The notes: generated by a model from the sequence alone, not told the origin. DNA of 64,000 nucleotides from Pigmentiphaga litoralis (GCF_014651835.1 NZ_BMXQ01000001.1:1874801-1938800); one strand, 5' to 3'. Numbered from the stretch's first letter, positions 32,001 to 42,351 are shown. Program-made: numbers and translations.

Positions 32001-34193
32001 ATGCCCCTCTTACCTCGCGCCCCGCGCGCTGCCGCGCCTGTCGCCGGCGCGTTCTGCCTGTCCGTCCTGTGCCTGTCCCTGCTGGCCGCCTGCGGCAGCG
32101 ATAACGACAACGTCGCCTCGACACCCGCCACGCCCACACCGACGCCGTCGGGTCCGGTCCAGATCGCGTTCATGCCCGACGTGCACTTCCACGACGTGTA
32201 TGCCAACTTCGAAGACGGATCGTTTCCGGGCATTCCGAACAGCAAGTCGGGGCGCAATGCCACGATTCGCCTGATGCAGGCGCAGATGACGTCGACGCGT
32301 CTGTTCAACGAAAATTACTTTGCGTTCATTGCGGCGCTGGACGATGCGGTCAAGCGCGGCGTCAAGCACATTGCCTTGCCGGGCGATTTCTCGGACGACG
32401 GCCAGCCGGTGCACATGCGCGGCCTGAAGAAGATCCTGGACCAGTATTCGGCGCAGCATGGCATCGAATTCTTTGCGGCGCCGGGCAATCATGACCCCAA
32501 TCGGCCGCTGGCGCGCGCCGCGGGCAAGAGCGATTACATGGGCATCGACCTGGCCACGGGCCGCGCCGGTGCGCCGCAGCCAATCTTCAGCAAGGGCGGC
32601 AATGCCGACTGCGTCGACTACACCACGACGTGGGCGCGCAAGGGCAAGTCCTACTGCACCGAAGAAGTGCTGGAGCAAGGCTATGAGGGCATCACCCGCG
32701 CGCTGAACAGCCACGGTTTCATGCCCAAGCCCGATTACCTGTACTACGAGACCCCGTACAGCACCTACGCGTACAAGGACTACCGTTTCGAGACCGCGCA
32801 GGCCCAGGCCGCGTGGGACAAGCGCCAGTACGAGATCTGCAAGGAAGGCACGGGCGGCGCGTTCAAGAAGCCGGCCTACACGCTATGCAAGCAGGTACCC
32901 GATACGTCGTATGTGGTGGAGCCGGTCAAGGGCGTGTGGCTCGTTGCGATCGATGCCAACGTCTACATCCCGAGCGGCGCGGGCGCCAATGACTTTGCCG
33001 GATCGGGCGACGCCGGCTACAACCGCATGCTGACGCACAAGCAGCACGTCATTGCGTGGATCCGCGACGTGGTCGCGCGCGGCAAGGCCGAAGGCAAGCA
33101 GGTGATCGGCTTCAGCCACTTCCCGATGAGCGAGTTCTTCAACGGCGCGTCGGACGACATTATCGCGCTGCTGGGCTCGGGCAAGATGCAGATGGTGCGT
33201 CGACCGGCTGAAGACACCACAAAGGCCTTGGCCGAAACCGGCCTGCAAATCCATGTGGGCGGCCACATGCATTTCAACGACACGGCCTTCCGCAAGATTG
33301 ACGACACGCGTGCGCTCTTCAACATCCAGGCGCCGTCGATGGCCGCTTATGTGCCTGCGTACAAGCTGATGACGCTGACCGATGCGACCCATGTCGAGGT
33401 GCAGACCGTGCGCCTGGATGCGGTGCCGCGCTTCGATGAGCTGTTCGAACACTACCGTGCCGAGCACAGCTTCTTTACCGATTTCCCGGCGCAGGTGCCC
33501 GGTGGCGAGTTGTGGAGCAAGTCGATTCTGGATGCGACCGACTACGGCGATTTCAGCACCCGCTACATGTCGGAACTGGTCCGCCTGCGCCTGCTGAATG
33601 ACGACTGGCGCTGCGAGATGCGTGAGCTGGTGAAAAGCCCGCTGTATGGTTCGCACCTGCTGGTGCTGTCGCAGATGACGTCGGCCGTCACGCTCAAGGA
33701 ACTGGCCAACACGGGCACGCGCGGCCTGTTCTCGACCAGCTTCTTCAATTGCCTTGCCGACGGCGGCACGCCTGCCTCGGCCAACCCGGCCTATGCGGCA
33801 GACTACGCGGCAGCCGAAGCCAAGGCCCGCGCCCTGGCCCAGGCCCACGGCATGCGCCTGGAAGACTTCAATGACTGGAAGGCGCTGGACCTGGCAGGCG
33901 ACTTTGTGCGACTGGCCAACGCGGGCGACCTGGCGTTTGCCGACATCCCGACCGCACGGGCCAAGCAATACAAGCTGTTGGCCGAAGCGCTGCAGACGAC
34001 CAATGCCACCTTGCTGATGAAAGGTGAACAGGTCTCGAACGCCAACCCGGTAGGCGCCTTGTTCCAGGCTCGTTTCAAACCCCTGATGGCGATTTTGCTG
34101 AAGCTGGCCGCCGGCGCGCCGACCCGTCACTTCGTGATTGATCTGAAGGCCAACGCCCTGACCGATCTGACGCGCGAACCTTCGCCTTTCTGA
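32001..34193 (+). CDS. Metallophosphoesterase-family lipoprotein
   Basis: A 730-residue calcineurin-type phosphoesterase. The lipoprotein signal ends LLAACGS (Cys about 31), followed by a Thr/Pro linker. Metal-binding motifs are MPDVHFHD, GDFSDDG, GNHD, GFSHFP and GGHMHFND, in the right order for a two-metal enzyme. It is much longer than minimal phosphoesterases because of inserts and a helical C-terminal region of about 250 residues. ATG 32001 starts the signal peptide. It is followed after 9 bp by a phytase-like lipoprotein, so both may release phosphate outside the inner membrane. Confidence 0.87.
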   Translation: MPLLPRAPRAAAPVAGAFCLSVLCLSLLAACGSDNDNVASTPATPTPTPSGPVQIAFMPDVHFHDVYANFEDGSFPGIPNSKSGRNATIRLMQAQMTSTRLFNENYFAFIAALDDAVKRGVKHIALPGDFSDDGQPVHMRGLKKILDQYSAQHGIEFFAAPGNHDPNRPLARAAGKSDYMGIDLATGRAGAPQPIFSKGGNADCVDYTTTWARKGKSYCTEEVLEQGYEGITRALNSHGFMPKPDYLYYETPYSTYAYKDYRFETAQAQAAWDKRQYEICKEGTGGAFKKPAYTLCKQVPDTSYVVEPVKGVWLVAIDANVYIPSGAGANDFAGSGDAGYNRMLTHKQHVIAWIRDVVARGKAEGKQVIGFSHFPMSEFFNGASDDIIALLGSGKMQMVRRPAEDTTKALAETGLQIHVGGHMHFNDTAFRKIDDTRALFNIQAPSMAAYVPAYKLMTLTDATHVEVQTVRLDAVPRFDELFEHYRAEHSFFTDFPAQVPGGELWSKSILDATDYGDFSTRYMSELVRLRLLNDDWRCEMRELVKSPLYGSHLLVLSQMTSAVTLKELANTGTRGLFSTSFFNCLADGGTPASANPAYAADYAAAEAKARALAQAHGMRLEDFNDWKALDLAGDFVRLANAGDLAFADIPTARAKQYKLLAEALQTTNATLLMKGEQVSNANPVGALFQARFKPLMAILLKLAAGAPTRHFVIDLKANALTDLTREPSPF

Positions 34194-34202
34194 GCCCAGA
34201 CC

Positions 34203-35744
34203 ATGTCCAATCTCCCTTCCGGTTCCACCCCCGTGATCACCACTGATACGCCCGCCAGCCCCGGGCGCCGCAGTGTCCTGCGCGGCAGCGCCACGGCCAC
34301 TGCCCTTGCCTTGTTTGGCAGTTCGGCCCTGCTGGCCGCGTGCGGCGGCGGTGACGACGATAACGATGCAGGCACGCCCACGACAACGCCAGGTGCCACC
34401 GTGCCCGCGCCCACGCTGATGGGCCGCGCGATCCTTCCGGCCGACAGCTATGTGGCAGGCCCGACCTCGGGCCAGTTCGTGTCGGGCGGTGATTTCGACC
34501 GCGCCACGACCACCTATGGCTATCGCCTGCCCTTCGTGGGCAAGCAGCCCATGCAAGGATTTTCGGCCGTCATTCCCGGTCCGATCGCCGGCACCTTCTA
34601 TGCCATGCAGGACAACGGTTTTGGCGGCAAGGCGTCGTCGCCCGACGCGCTGCTGCACATCTATGCGATCGGCTTCGACTGGACGCGTGGCGTGGTCATT
34701 CCGGTCGACTTCACGACGGGCGCGCCGCTGACGGAGTTCAGTACGCGCAGCTTCATCCGCCTGAGCGACCCCAACCGTTTCCTGGGCTATCGCGCCGTGG
34801 CCGACGCCCCCACCTACCCTGGTCTGTCGGTCTCGCCAGCGGGCCAGACCCTGCCCGTGGATCCGGCGATCATCACCAACCGTCTGCTGACCGGCGGCGA
34901 TATCGATCCGGAATCGCTGCAGCGCGACGCCGACGGCAATTTCTGGATCGGCGACGAGTTCGGTCCCTTCCTGTTCAAGTTCGATCGCCAGGGCCGCCTG
35001 CTGGCACGTGAAGTGCAGTTGCCCAACCTGCGCGCGGTGGGGGCCAACGCGCTGGTCCAGACCTCGAACAATCCCTATCTGGCCACCAACGCCGCGGCTG
35101 CCAACCTGCCAGGTTCCGGCGGACTGGAAAGCATGGCGATCAACACCAGCCGCACGCGCCTGTACGCAATGTTCGAAGCCGCGATCACCAACGACGATCC
35201 CCGCCGCCGCGTCATCAACGTGTACAACCTGGCCACGCAGAACTTCGACGCGCGCAGCTACTCCTATCGCGTCGGCGTCAGCCAGCGGATCAACGGGAAC
35301 GGCAATCTCGAGACCGAGACCCACACCGTCAACGACATGGTCGCGATCAGCGACACGGCCTTCCTGGTCATGGAAAAGGACGGCGGCGCAGGGGATGTGC
35401 GTGCCGGCTTCCCGGCGTCGGGCACGTCGCGCAACGCCGCGCGCGTCAAGCGCATCTATCAGGTGTCGCTCGACAAGGTCGACAGCAACGGCGACCTGAT
35501 CAAGGAAGAAGTGGTCGACCTGATGAATCTGCGCGACCCGGATGGCCTGGGCAAGACCGCGACGATCGGTGGCGTCTACACGCACCCGATGGAGTCGATG
35601 GAAGTCGTCTGCATCGTTGACGCCAGCACCCTTCTGGTTGTGAACGACAACAACTACCCGGGCGGCTCGCCTTCGCGGTCCAGGACCAAGCCGGACGACA
35701 ACGAGTTCGTGCTCATCCGTCTGCCCAAAGCCCTGCCAGTCTGA
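34203..35744 (+). CDS. Esterase-like protein of the phytase family, lipoprotein
   Basis: A 513-residue protein with the esterase-like-activity-of-phytase domain. A twin-arginine-like stretch (PGRRSVLRGSATATALALF) precedes a lipobox LLAAC at about Cys 47. The beta-propeller segment includes GGDIDPESLQRDADGNFWIGDEFGPFL and MVAISDTAFLVMEKDGG, the hallmarks of this family. The Asp-rich GGGDDDND tail after the Cys should keep it in the periplasm or outer membrane. It is co-directional with the metallophosphoesterase, and both probably scavenge phosphate from organic esters. Confidence 0.87.
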   Translation: MSNLPSGSTPVITTDTPASPGRRSVLRGSATATALALFGSSALLAACGGGDDDNDAGTPTTTPGATVPAPTLMGRAILPADSYVAGPTSGQFVSGGDFDRATTTYGYRLPFVGKQPMQGFSAVIPGPIAGTFYAMQDNGFGGKASSPDALLHIYAIGFDWTRGVVIPVDFTTGAPLTEFSTRSFIRLSDPNRFLGYRAVADAPTYPGLSVSPAGQTLPVDPAIITNRLLTGGDIDPESLQRDADGNFWIGDEFGPFLFKFDRQGRLLAREVQLPNLRAVGANALVQTSNNPYLATNAAAANLPGSGGLESMAINTSRTRLYAMFEAAITNDDPRRRVINVYNLATQNFDARSYSYRVGVSQRINGNGNLETETHTVNDMVAISDTAFLVMEKDGGAGDVRAGFPASGTSRNAARVKRIYQVSLDKVDSNGDLIKEEVVDLMNLRDPDGLGKTATIGGVYTHPMESMEVVCIVDASTLLVVNDNNYPGGSPSRSRTKPDDNEFVLIRLPKALPV

Positions 35745-35794
35745 CGGCACCGGCGGCATGGACCGGGGCAACATGGCTCCCGGCCCATGCCGCC

Positions 35795-35800
35795 TATAAT
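35795..35800 (+). promoter_or_regulatory. Consensus -10 box before the radical SAM gene
   Basis: TATAAT at 35795-35800 is a perfect -10 hexamer lying in the 99-bp gap before the radical SAM start at 35844. No good -35 is present at the proper distance (CATGGC at 35772-35777). An upstream in-frame ATG at 35787 sits across this box, which argues for the downstream start. Confidence 0.45.
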
Positions 35801-35843
35801 CACGGGTCTCCCTTCCCCTGGCGGCGTTCCGCGCCCCCCTTCC

Positions 35844-37757
35844 ATGTCGGCCCAGCCTTTACGTGTGCTGTCCGTCATCCCGCCGATGACGCAGCTCAAC
35901 ACGCCTTATCCGTCCACCGCCTACCTGACCGGGTTCCTGCGTTCGCGCAACGTGACCGCGGTCCAGGAGGACCTTGCGCTGGCGCTTGTGCTCAAGCTGC
36001 TGTCGCGCGAGGGGCTCGAAGCCGTGGCGCGCCATATCGACACCCTGCCGGTGCTGTCGCACACCCCGTCGATCCAGGCATTCGTTGCGCAGCGCAAGCA
36101 GTATCTGGGCACCATCACGGCCACCATTGCCTTCCTGCAGGGCCGTGATACGACACTGGCGCACCGCATTGCGGGCCGTCATTACCTGCCCGAAGGCCCA
36201 CGCTTTTCGTCGCTGGACGTGTACATCGATGAAGACGGCGGCGATCCCCTGGGCTGGGCGTTCGGGGCTCTGGGCCTGCACGATCGCGCCAAGCACCTGG
36301 CGACGCTGTACCTGAACGACCTGTCGGACGTGCTGCGGGACGCGGTGGATCCGCGCTTTGAATTCGTGCGGTACGCCGAGTCCCTGGCGGCCAGCCAGCC
36401 TACCTTCGACCCCCTGGCCCAGGCGCTGGCGGCGCCCCCGAACCTGGTCGACGACACGCTGCGCGAGCTGACCCTGGCCGCCATCGAACGGCATCAGCCC
36501 ACCGTGGTGCTGCTGTCGGTGCCCTTCCCCGGCTCGGTCTATGCCGCGTTCCGGATTGCGCAGACCATCAAGGCCACGCACCCGCATATCGTGACCGTGC
36601 TGGGCGGCGGCTTCGTGAATACGGAACTGCGCGAGCTGGCCGATCCACGCGTGTTCGACCACGTGGACTACGTCACGCTGGATGCCGGAGAACGGCCCCT
36701 GCTCGCCCTGCTCGCGCACATCCAGGGCGAACGCTCGCGCCAGCGGCTGGTCCGGACCTTTCTGCGCGATGCCGAGACCGGCCAGGTGCGCTACGTGAAC
36801 CTGGTGGAGCCCGACGTGGCCTTTGCCGAAGTCGGCACGCCAACCTGGGACGGCCTGCCGCTGGATCGCTACCTGTCGTTGCTGGACATGCTCAATCCCA
36901 TGCACCGCATGTGGAGCGACGGCCGCTGGAACAAGCTGACCGTGGCGCATGGCTGCTACTGGAAAAAGTGCAGCTTCTGCGACGTGAGCCTCGATTACAT
37001 CGGCCGCTACGAGGGCGCGTCTGCCGTCGTGCTGGCCGACCGGGTCGATGCCATCGTCAAGGAAACGGGGCAGACCGGCTTTCACTTCGTCGACGAAGCG
37101 GCCCCGCCCAAGGCGCTGAAAGCCCTCGCGAACGAGTTGATCGCCCGCAACACGGGCATTTCGTGGTGGGGAAACATCCGCTTCGAGAAAACCTTCACGC
37201 CCGACCTGTGCGAACTGCTGGCCGACAGCGGCTGCATTGCCGTATCCGGCGGACTGGAGGTCGCATCGGACCGCCTGCTGTCGCTGATGAAGAAAGGCGT
37301 ATCGGTCGATCAGGTGGCGCGGGTCACGCGCGCGTTCACCGACGCGGGCATCCTGGTGCATGCCTACCTGATGTACGGGTTCCCGACCCAGACCGTGCAG
37401 GACACCGTGGACGCACTGGAATACGTCCGCCAGTTGTTCGCCAATGGATGTATCCAGAGCGGCTTTTTCCACCGTTTCACCTGTACGGTGCATTCGCCGG
37501 TCGGGCAGAACCCGGAGGAATACGGCGTTACGCTGCGTCCGCTGCCGCCGGTCAGCTTCGCCAAGAACGATATCGGCTTTGACGACCCGACCGGGGTCGA
37601 CCACGATGCCCTTGGCGTGGCGCTGCGCAAGGCGATCTACAACTTCATGCACGGTATCGGGCTGGAAGAAGACGTACGCAGCTGGTTCCCGTTCAAGGTG
37701 CCGAAAACGACTGTGTCCAGGCACCGGATCGAGCGAGCACTCGGTCAGGCCGCCTGA
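35844..37757 (+). CDS. B12-binding-domain radical SAM protein
   Basis: A 637-residue radical SAM enzyme. The N-terminal 350 residues contain a cobalamin-binding-type region (VVLLSVPFPGSVYAAF..., TVLGGGFVNTELRE). The radical SAM core follows, with the cluster motif HGCYWKKCSFCD, a CX4CX2C form instead of CX3CX2C. Then come FHFVDEAAPPKAL and GGLEVASDRLLSLMKKG, the latter the SAM-binding glycine-rich strand. The class includes methylases and other radical enzymes of unknown substrate. It stands alone, so no pathway can be named. Confidence 0.88.
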   Translation: MSAQPLRVLSVIPPMTQLNTPYPSTAYLTGFLRSRNVTAVQEDLALALVLKLLSREGLEAVARHIDTLPVLSHTPSIQAFVAQRKQYLGTITATIAFLQGRDTTLAHRIAGRHYLPEGPRFSSLDVYIDEDGGDPLGWAFGALGLHDRAKHLATLYLNDLSDVLRDAVDPRFEFVRYAESLAASQPTFDPLAQALAAPPNLVDDTLRELTLAAIERHQPTVVLLSVPFPGSVYAAFRIAQTIKATHPHIVTVLGGGFVNTELRELADPRVFDHVDYVTLDAGERPLLALLAHIQGERSRQRLVRTFLRDAETGQVRYVNLVEPDVAFAEVGTPTWDGLPLDRYLSLLDMLNPMHRMWSDGRWNKLTVAHGCYWKKCSFCDVSLDYIGRYEGASAVVLADRVDAIVKETGQTGFHFVDEAAPPKALKALANELIARNTGISWWGNIRFEKTFTPDLCELLADSGCIAVSGGLEVASDRLLSLMKKGVSVDQVARVTRAFTDAGILVHAYLMYGFPTQTVQDTVDALEYVRQLFANGCIQSGFFHRFTCTVHSPVGQNPEEYGVTLRPLPPVSFAKNDIGFDDPTGVDHDALGVALRKAIYNFMHGIGLEEDVRSWFPFKVPKTTVSRHRIERALGQAA

Positions 37758-37871
37758 GCCCGCTCGATAACAAACAGCAACGACTCGGATCGGCCAACCC
37801 CTTAAGTATCGTGGGTTTATGCCGTTAGCCTGTGACCCTGCGTGTTGGATGCAGGCTTGCCCCGAGTACCC

Positions 37872-39944
37872 ATGCCCAGCGTCGCCTTCCAGTTCGGTCC
37901 TGCCTTGCTCCTGGCATCGCTCGCAGCGGGGGCTTGTTACAGCTTGTTGCCGAATACGGCCAACGCATCGATGGCCGGCATCGCGTCGTCGAACGACAGC
38001 CTCACGCTTGAAAGCATCACGCCCTACACCGACAGCGCCGCGCTGATCGACCTGCCGCTGGAACAGCTGCTCGAGGTCGCAGTGGTGCGCACGGCAACGC
38101 GTCTGCCGCAGCCCATTTCGGATGCCCCGTCGGCCGTGGTGGTCCTGACGGCCAAGGAAATCCGCGAATTCGGCTGGCGGACGCTGGCCGACGCCCTGGC
38201 GACCCTGCCGGGCCTCTACGTCACCAGCGACCGCAACTACTCGTACCTGGGCGCGCGGGGATTTTCCCGGCCCGGGGATTACGACAGCCGCTTCCTGCTG
38301 ATGATCGACGGCTATCGCACCAACGATTCCGTGTACGACCAGGCCGCCATCGGCACCGAAGCGCTGCTCGACCTCGACCTGGTGGACCGGATCGAATACG
38401 TCCCGGGCCCCGGCGCGGCGGTGTACGGTTCGAACGCGTTCTTTGGCGTGATCAACGTGATTACCCGGCAGGGGCGCGACCTGGCCGGCCCGCAGGCGGC
38501 CGTCGCGCTGGGCAGCCACGGCGAGCGCAAGGCCCGTTTCAGCTACGGGTGGAACGACGGCGAAGGCCGGGATCTGCTGATATCGGTCACCGATGCCAAT
38601 CGGCGTGGCCAGGATCTTTACTACCCCGAGTTCGATACGCCGGCGCAGAACGGCGGCGTGGCGAGGCGCCTGGACTACGACCGGTCACGCAATCTTTTCC
38701 TGAAGGCCAGCGCGGGCGACCTGACGGTGTCGGCCGCTCACAGCGACCGAACCAAGGGCGTGCCCACCGGGTCGTTCGGCGCCGTGTTCAACACGCCAAA
38801 TCAGACCGTCGATACGCAAAGCTACATCAACGCGAGCTATCAGAAACGGCTGAGCGACGGCGTTGCGCTGGGCGGACAGGCTTACTGGGGCCGCTACGAC
38901 TATCAGGGTGTCGGCCTCTATCCGGGCGAGCCTCCCACGACCAACGTTGATGGTGACCGGGCCCTCTGGTGGGGCGGCGACCTGCACGCCACCTTCACGC
39001 AGCTTGCCCGCCAGAAGATCGTGGTCGGGATGGACGTGCGGCGGGATGCCCGCCGGGATCAGTACAACTTCAACATCAATCCTTACGAGCTGTACATGGA
39101 TGACAAGCGGACAGGCGACCGCCGCGGCATCTACTTCGAAGACGAGATACGCCTGCCCGCCGGCTTCCTGCTGAACCTGGGTGCCCGCTACGACAACGAC
39201 AATGTGACAGGCGGCCACTTCAATCCGCGCGTCGCACTGAACTACACGCTGACGCCGCGCACCACCGCCAAGCTGATCTACGGTACGGCCTACCGGGCGC
39301 CGAATGCCTACGAGCTGTATTACTCGGTGCCGGGTGAATCGGGCCAGTTGCCCAACCCGAACCTGCGCGCAGAACGCATTGCGACGCGCGAACTGGTGCT
39401 TGACCATGCCTATGCCAAGACGGGCCGCGTCACCCTGTCGGTGTTCCAATATGCCGTGCGGGACCTGATCTCGCTGACGACCGACCCCGATTCGGGGTCC
39501 CTGATCTATCGGAACCGGGACCGCGTCAAGACGGTCGGGGCGGAGCTGTCCGTCGTGCACAACTTCGCGCGAGGAGCGCGCCTGCGTGCCAGCTATGCAT
39601 GGCAACGGGCTCAGGACGCCACCACCGGCGACCGCCTCGACAACTCGCCCTCGCAACTGGTCAAGGTCAACCTGACCACGCCCGTGCTGCGCGAAGACAT
39701 CCGGCTGGGCAGCGAAATGCAGTGCACGTCCGCCCGCCTGACGGCCAACGCGGCCACCGGCGGCGCCTGTATCGCCAACCTGACCTTGTCATCGGCGCGC
39801 CTGGTGCCGCGGGCCATGGTGTCGCTGAGCCTGTACAACGCGTTCGACAAAAAATATGCGGATCCTGCAGGGCCGGCTTTCGTGCAGGAAGCCTTGCAGC
39901 GGCAGAGCCGCACCCTGCGCGCCAAGCTGGCCTACGAGTTTTGA
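37872..39944 (+). CDS. TonB-dependent outer-membrane receptor
   Basis: A 690-residue receptor. A signal peptide ends near ANASM (residues 1-33). The plug domain includes LPLEQLLEVAVVRTATRLPQPISDAPSA (split: LPLEQLLEV, then ISDAPSAVVVLTAKEI), GLYVTSDRNYSYLGARGF, MIDGYRTND and VYGSNAFFGVINVITR. The 22-strand barrel ends in AKLAYEF with terminal Phe. ATG 37872 is preferred over an upstream GTG 37842. It is followed after 14 bp by a YfiR-family gene and then a GGDEF/EAL gene, so it may relay an outer-membrane signal rather than only import a ligand. Confidence 0.92.
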   Translation: MPSVAFQFGPALLLASLAAGACYSLLPNTANASMAGIASSNDSLTLESITPYTDSAALIDLPLEQLLEVAVVRTATRLPQPISDAPSAVVVLTAKEIREFGWRTLADALATLPGLYVTSDRNYSYLGARGFSRPGDYDSRFLLMIDGYRTNDSVYDQAAIGTEALLDLDLVDRIEYVPGPGAAVYGSNAFFGVINVITRQGRDLAGPQAAVALGSHGERKARFSYGWNDGEGRDLLISVTDANRRGQDLYYPEFDTPAQNGGVARRLDYDRSRNLFLKASAGDLTVSAAHSDRTKGVPTGSFGAVFNTPNQTVDTQSYINASYQKRLSDGVALGGQAYWGRYDYQGVGLYPGEPPTTNVDGDRALWWGGDLHATFTQLARQKIVVGMDVRRDARRDQYNFNINPYELYMDDKRTGDRRGIYFEDEIRLPAGFLLNLGARYDNDNVTGGHFNPRVALNYTLTPRTTAKLIYGTAYRAPNAYELYYSVPGESGQLPNPNLRAERIATRELVLDHAYAKTGRVTLSVFQYAVRDLISLTTDPDSGSLIYRNRDRVKTVGAELSVVHNFARGARLRASYAWQRAQDATTGDRLDNSPSQLVKVNLTTPVLREDIRLGSEMQCTSARLTANAATGGACIANLTLSSARLVPRAMVSLSLYNAFDKKYADPAGPAFVQEALQRQSRTLRAKLAYEF

Positions 39945-39958
39945 AAGCGCTTCGCCAC

Positions 39959-40450
39959 ATGCCGATCCGCATCGCCTTGCTGATGGGCAGCGTGCTGATG
40001 ATGATGTCGACCAACAGCTTCGGACAGGCCGATGACGTCGCCCTCAAGGCCGCGTTCATCTACAACTTCGCGCTGTTCACGACTTGGCAGGGTCCTTCCC
40101 GGACACCGGATTTCCGCGTCTGCACCACGTCGGACGGCGAGCTGTGGAACAGCCTGCAGCGCTTGCGGGGCAAGCTGGTGGGCACGCGGCAGTGGGCGGT
40201 GTATCCGATCACGCATGCCGAGACGCCGCAGCAATGCGACGTACTGGTCGTCAGCGGAACGGCCACCACGCCGTCCTACCCCGCGACATTGATCGTGCGC
40301 GACGGCGACCTGTCGCCCAATGACGGCGCGGCGATTGCGCTGGTGACCGAAGGCAATCATGTCCGCTTCGACATCGATACCCGCGCCGCGCGACGCAGTG
40401 GCCTGACCTTCAGTTCGAAGCTCCTGTCGCTGGCCAGGAGCGTGCAGTGA
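39959..40450 (+). CDS. YfiR-family periplasmic protein (DUF4154)
   Basis: A 163-residue periplasmic protein with a signal peptide (residues 1-24, ending FGQA) and the DUF4154 pattern [41 protein letters not shown] and [20 protein letters not shown]. Two Cys (VCTTSD and QQCD) may form a disulfide. In Pseudomonas, YfiR represses the diguanylate cyclase YfiN in the periplasm. Here it lies between a TonB receptor and a cyclase, and its stop overlaps the cyclase GTG start by 4 bp, strong support for the same partnership. Confidence 0.88.
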   Translation: MPIRIALLMGSVLMMMSTNSFGQADDVALKAAFIYNFALFTTWQGPSRTPDFRVCTTSDGELWNSLQRLRGKLVGTRQWAVYPITHAETPQQCDVLVVSGTATTPSYPATLIVRDGDLSPNDGAAIALVTEGNHVRFDIDTRAARRSGLTFSSKLLSLARSVQ

Positions 40451-42351
40451 CGGCCTCGATCCACGCCGAAAAGACGCCCATCACGGCATCGTTCCGGGTC
40501 GCGCAGCTGGCGGCGACGGCGATCAGCCTGATGGTCGCCGGCTGCATCCTGACCGGTTTCCAGTTCGCCTCCCTGCAGCAGTCCCTGACGGACGACCTGA
40601 ATGTCCAGGCCTCGCTGGTGGCGGACAACGTGGCGGCATCGATGATGTTCCTTGACCAGCGCGCCGCTGCACAGACGCTCGACCTGCTGCAGCCGCCGCC
40701 CTATCTGCTGTCGGTGACGGTCTACGACCTGGAAGACAAGGTCTTTGCCGAGTTCCACCGTCCAGGCGCGACGACATCCGATGCGACGCATCTCGCGCTG
40801 CGCCGCGAAGGCGTCGACAGCTCGCTGACACGGATCGCGGTGGTGCGCCCGGTGGCTTACCGCCGCGAAGAACTCGGGCGGGTGGTTGTCGTGGCGAGCA
40901 CCTCGCGGGTCGGCATCGGCCTGCTGCGCTACGTGGGGCTGTTTGCCATGGCGACCCTCGGCGCCTTGTCGGCCGCTGCGCTCGTCATGGCCAAGACCCG
41001 GGCGCGCGTCGAAAAAGCCGAAGCTCGGATGGATTACCTGGCGCATACCGACCCCGTCACGGAGCTGGGCAACCGCCGTGTCGTGTATGACACCATCGCC
41101 GCTCGCATGGAGACACGCGCGGACACCCGCGGCGACCCACGCCAATCGGCCGGCGCGCGGTTCGCCCTGCTGCTGATCGACCTGGACAACTTCAAGGCGG
41201 TCAACGACACGGCGGGCCACAGCGTGGGCGATGCCCTGCTTCGCAAGGTGGGGCAGGTGCTGCGCCATGTGGTACGGCCGGGTGACGTGGTGGGACGCAT
41301 CGGTGGCGACGAGTTCGCCGTCGTGGCATCGCCCATTGCCGATGTGGCCGAGGCGCTGGCCATTGCCGAACGCATCACCGCCGCCCTGGGCCGACCCTTT
41401 CACGTCGATGGCCAGGAAGTGTTCGCCCGGGCAAGCGTGGGCCTGAGTCTGTACCCCGACGACGCGCAAAACCAGTCGGACCTTGTCAGCAACGCCGACA
41501 TCGCGCTGTACGACGCCAAGTCGCTCGGCAAGAACACCTTTGTCGCGTTCAAACGGGAGATGACGGTCGCGACGCAGCGCCGGGTCGCGATGGAACGCGA
41601 TCTGCGCAAGGCCATCGACCGGGGAGAGCTGGACGTCTACTACCAGCCGCAGTTCGACTGTGCGACGGGCGTGCTGGTGGGCGCGGAAGCCCTTGTGCGC
41701 TGGTGCCACCCGGAAAAGGGCTTTATTGCGCCGGCCGAGTTCATTCCGGTGGCCGAAGAGTGCGGGCTGATCAGCCACATCGGCTTGTGGGTGCTGGGCC
41801 GCGCCTGCCGGGACGCCACCCGGTGGCCAGGCAAGGACACCGCGCCACTCACAGTGGCGGTCAACGTCTCGGCCCGGCAGCTGCGCGATCCGGCTTTCAT
41901 CGACCGGGTCAGCGAGGTGCTGCACTCCAGCGGTCTGTCACCGTCCCAGCTCGAGCTGGAACTGACCGAAAGCCTGTTGATGGAAGATGTCGACACGGCG
42001 GTCGCCTTCATGCACGCCATACGCGGCCTCGGCATCAAGCTGTCCATCGACGACTTCGGCACCGGGTACTCCTCGCTGGCCTACCTGCAGACCTTCCCGA
42101 TCAACAAACTCAAGATCGATCAAAGCTTCATCCGGCAGCTTCCCTCTACGCACTTCACCATTGCCAACGCCATCATTTCCCTGGCGCACGGCTTCGGGTT
42201 GCGCGTGATCGCCGAAGGGGTGGAATCCCCCGAGCAGCTGGCGTGGCTGCAGGAAGCCGGCTGTGATGTCGTCCAGGGCTACCTGTTCGCCCGACCCATG
42301 GATCGCGTCGCGCTGCAGTCGATCATGACGCCGGTGCAGTCGGCGGCCTGA
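40447..42351 (+). CDS. Membrane GGDEF-EAL protein with CHASE8-like periplasmic sensor (YfiN-like)
   Basis: A 634-residue c-di-GMP enzyme. Transmembrane segments near residues 20-42 and 155-178 bracket a periplasmic domain of the YfiN/CHASE8 type. The GGDEF domain is intact (RIGGDEF), with an RPGD inhibitory I-site five residues ahead. The EAL domain keeps [30 protein letters not shown] and EGVES. Both synthesis and breakdown of c-di-GMP are therefore possible. It starts at GTG 40447, overlapping the YfiR stop, and is the inner-membrane output of the receptor/YfiR unit. Confidence 0.93.
   Translation: MTASIHAEKTPITASFRVAQLAATAISLMVAGCILTGFQFASLQQSLTDDLNVQASLVADNVAASMMFLDQRAAAQTLDLLQPPPYLLSVTVYDLEDKVFAEFHRPGATTSDATHLALRREGVDSSLTRIAVVRPVAYRREELGRVVVVASTSRVGIGLLRYVGLFAMATLGALSAAALVMAKTRARVEKAEARMDYLAHTDPVTELGNRRVVYDTIAARMETRADTRGDPRQSAGARFALLLIDLDNFKAVNDTAGHSVGDALLRKVGQVLRHVVRPGDVVGRIGGDEFAVVASPIADVAEALAIAERITAALGRPFHVDGQEVFARASVGLSLYPDDAQNQSDLVSNADIALYDAKSLGKNTFVAFKREMTVATQRRVAMERDLRKAIDRGELDVYYQPQFDCATGVLVGAEALVRWCHPEKGFIAPAEFIPVAEECGLISHIGLWVLGRACRDATRWPGKDTAPLTVAVNVSARQLRDPAFIDRVSEVLHSSGLSPSQLELELTESLLMEDVDTAVAFMHAIRGLGIKLSIDDFGTGYSSLAYLQTFPINKLKIDQSFIRQLPSTHFTIANAIISLAHGFGLRVIAEGVESPEQLAWLQEAGCDVVQGYLFARPMDRVALQSIMTPVQSAA

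Noticed and set aside
32883-35774. Minus-strand frame of 963 codons opposite the phosphoesterase and phytase-like genes
   Set aside because: Same reason: both plus-strand genes have signal peptides and catalytic motifs, and the antisense product has shadow composition.
35859-38519. Very long open frame (886 codons) on the minus strand opposite the radical SAM and receptor genes
   Set aside because: It is antisense to two genes with clear motifs and has the Arg/Gln/His-rich composition produced by reading GC-rich genes backwards. No homology is seen.
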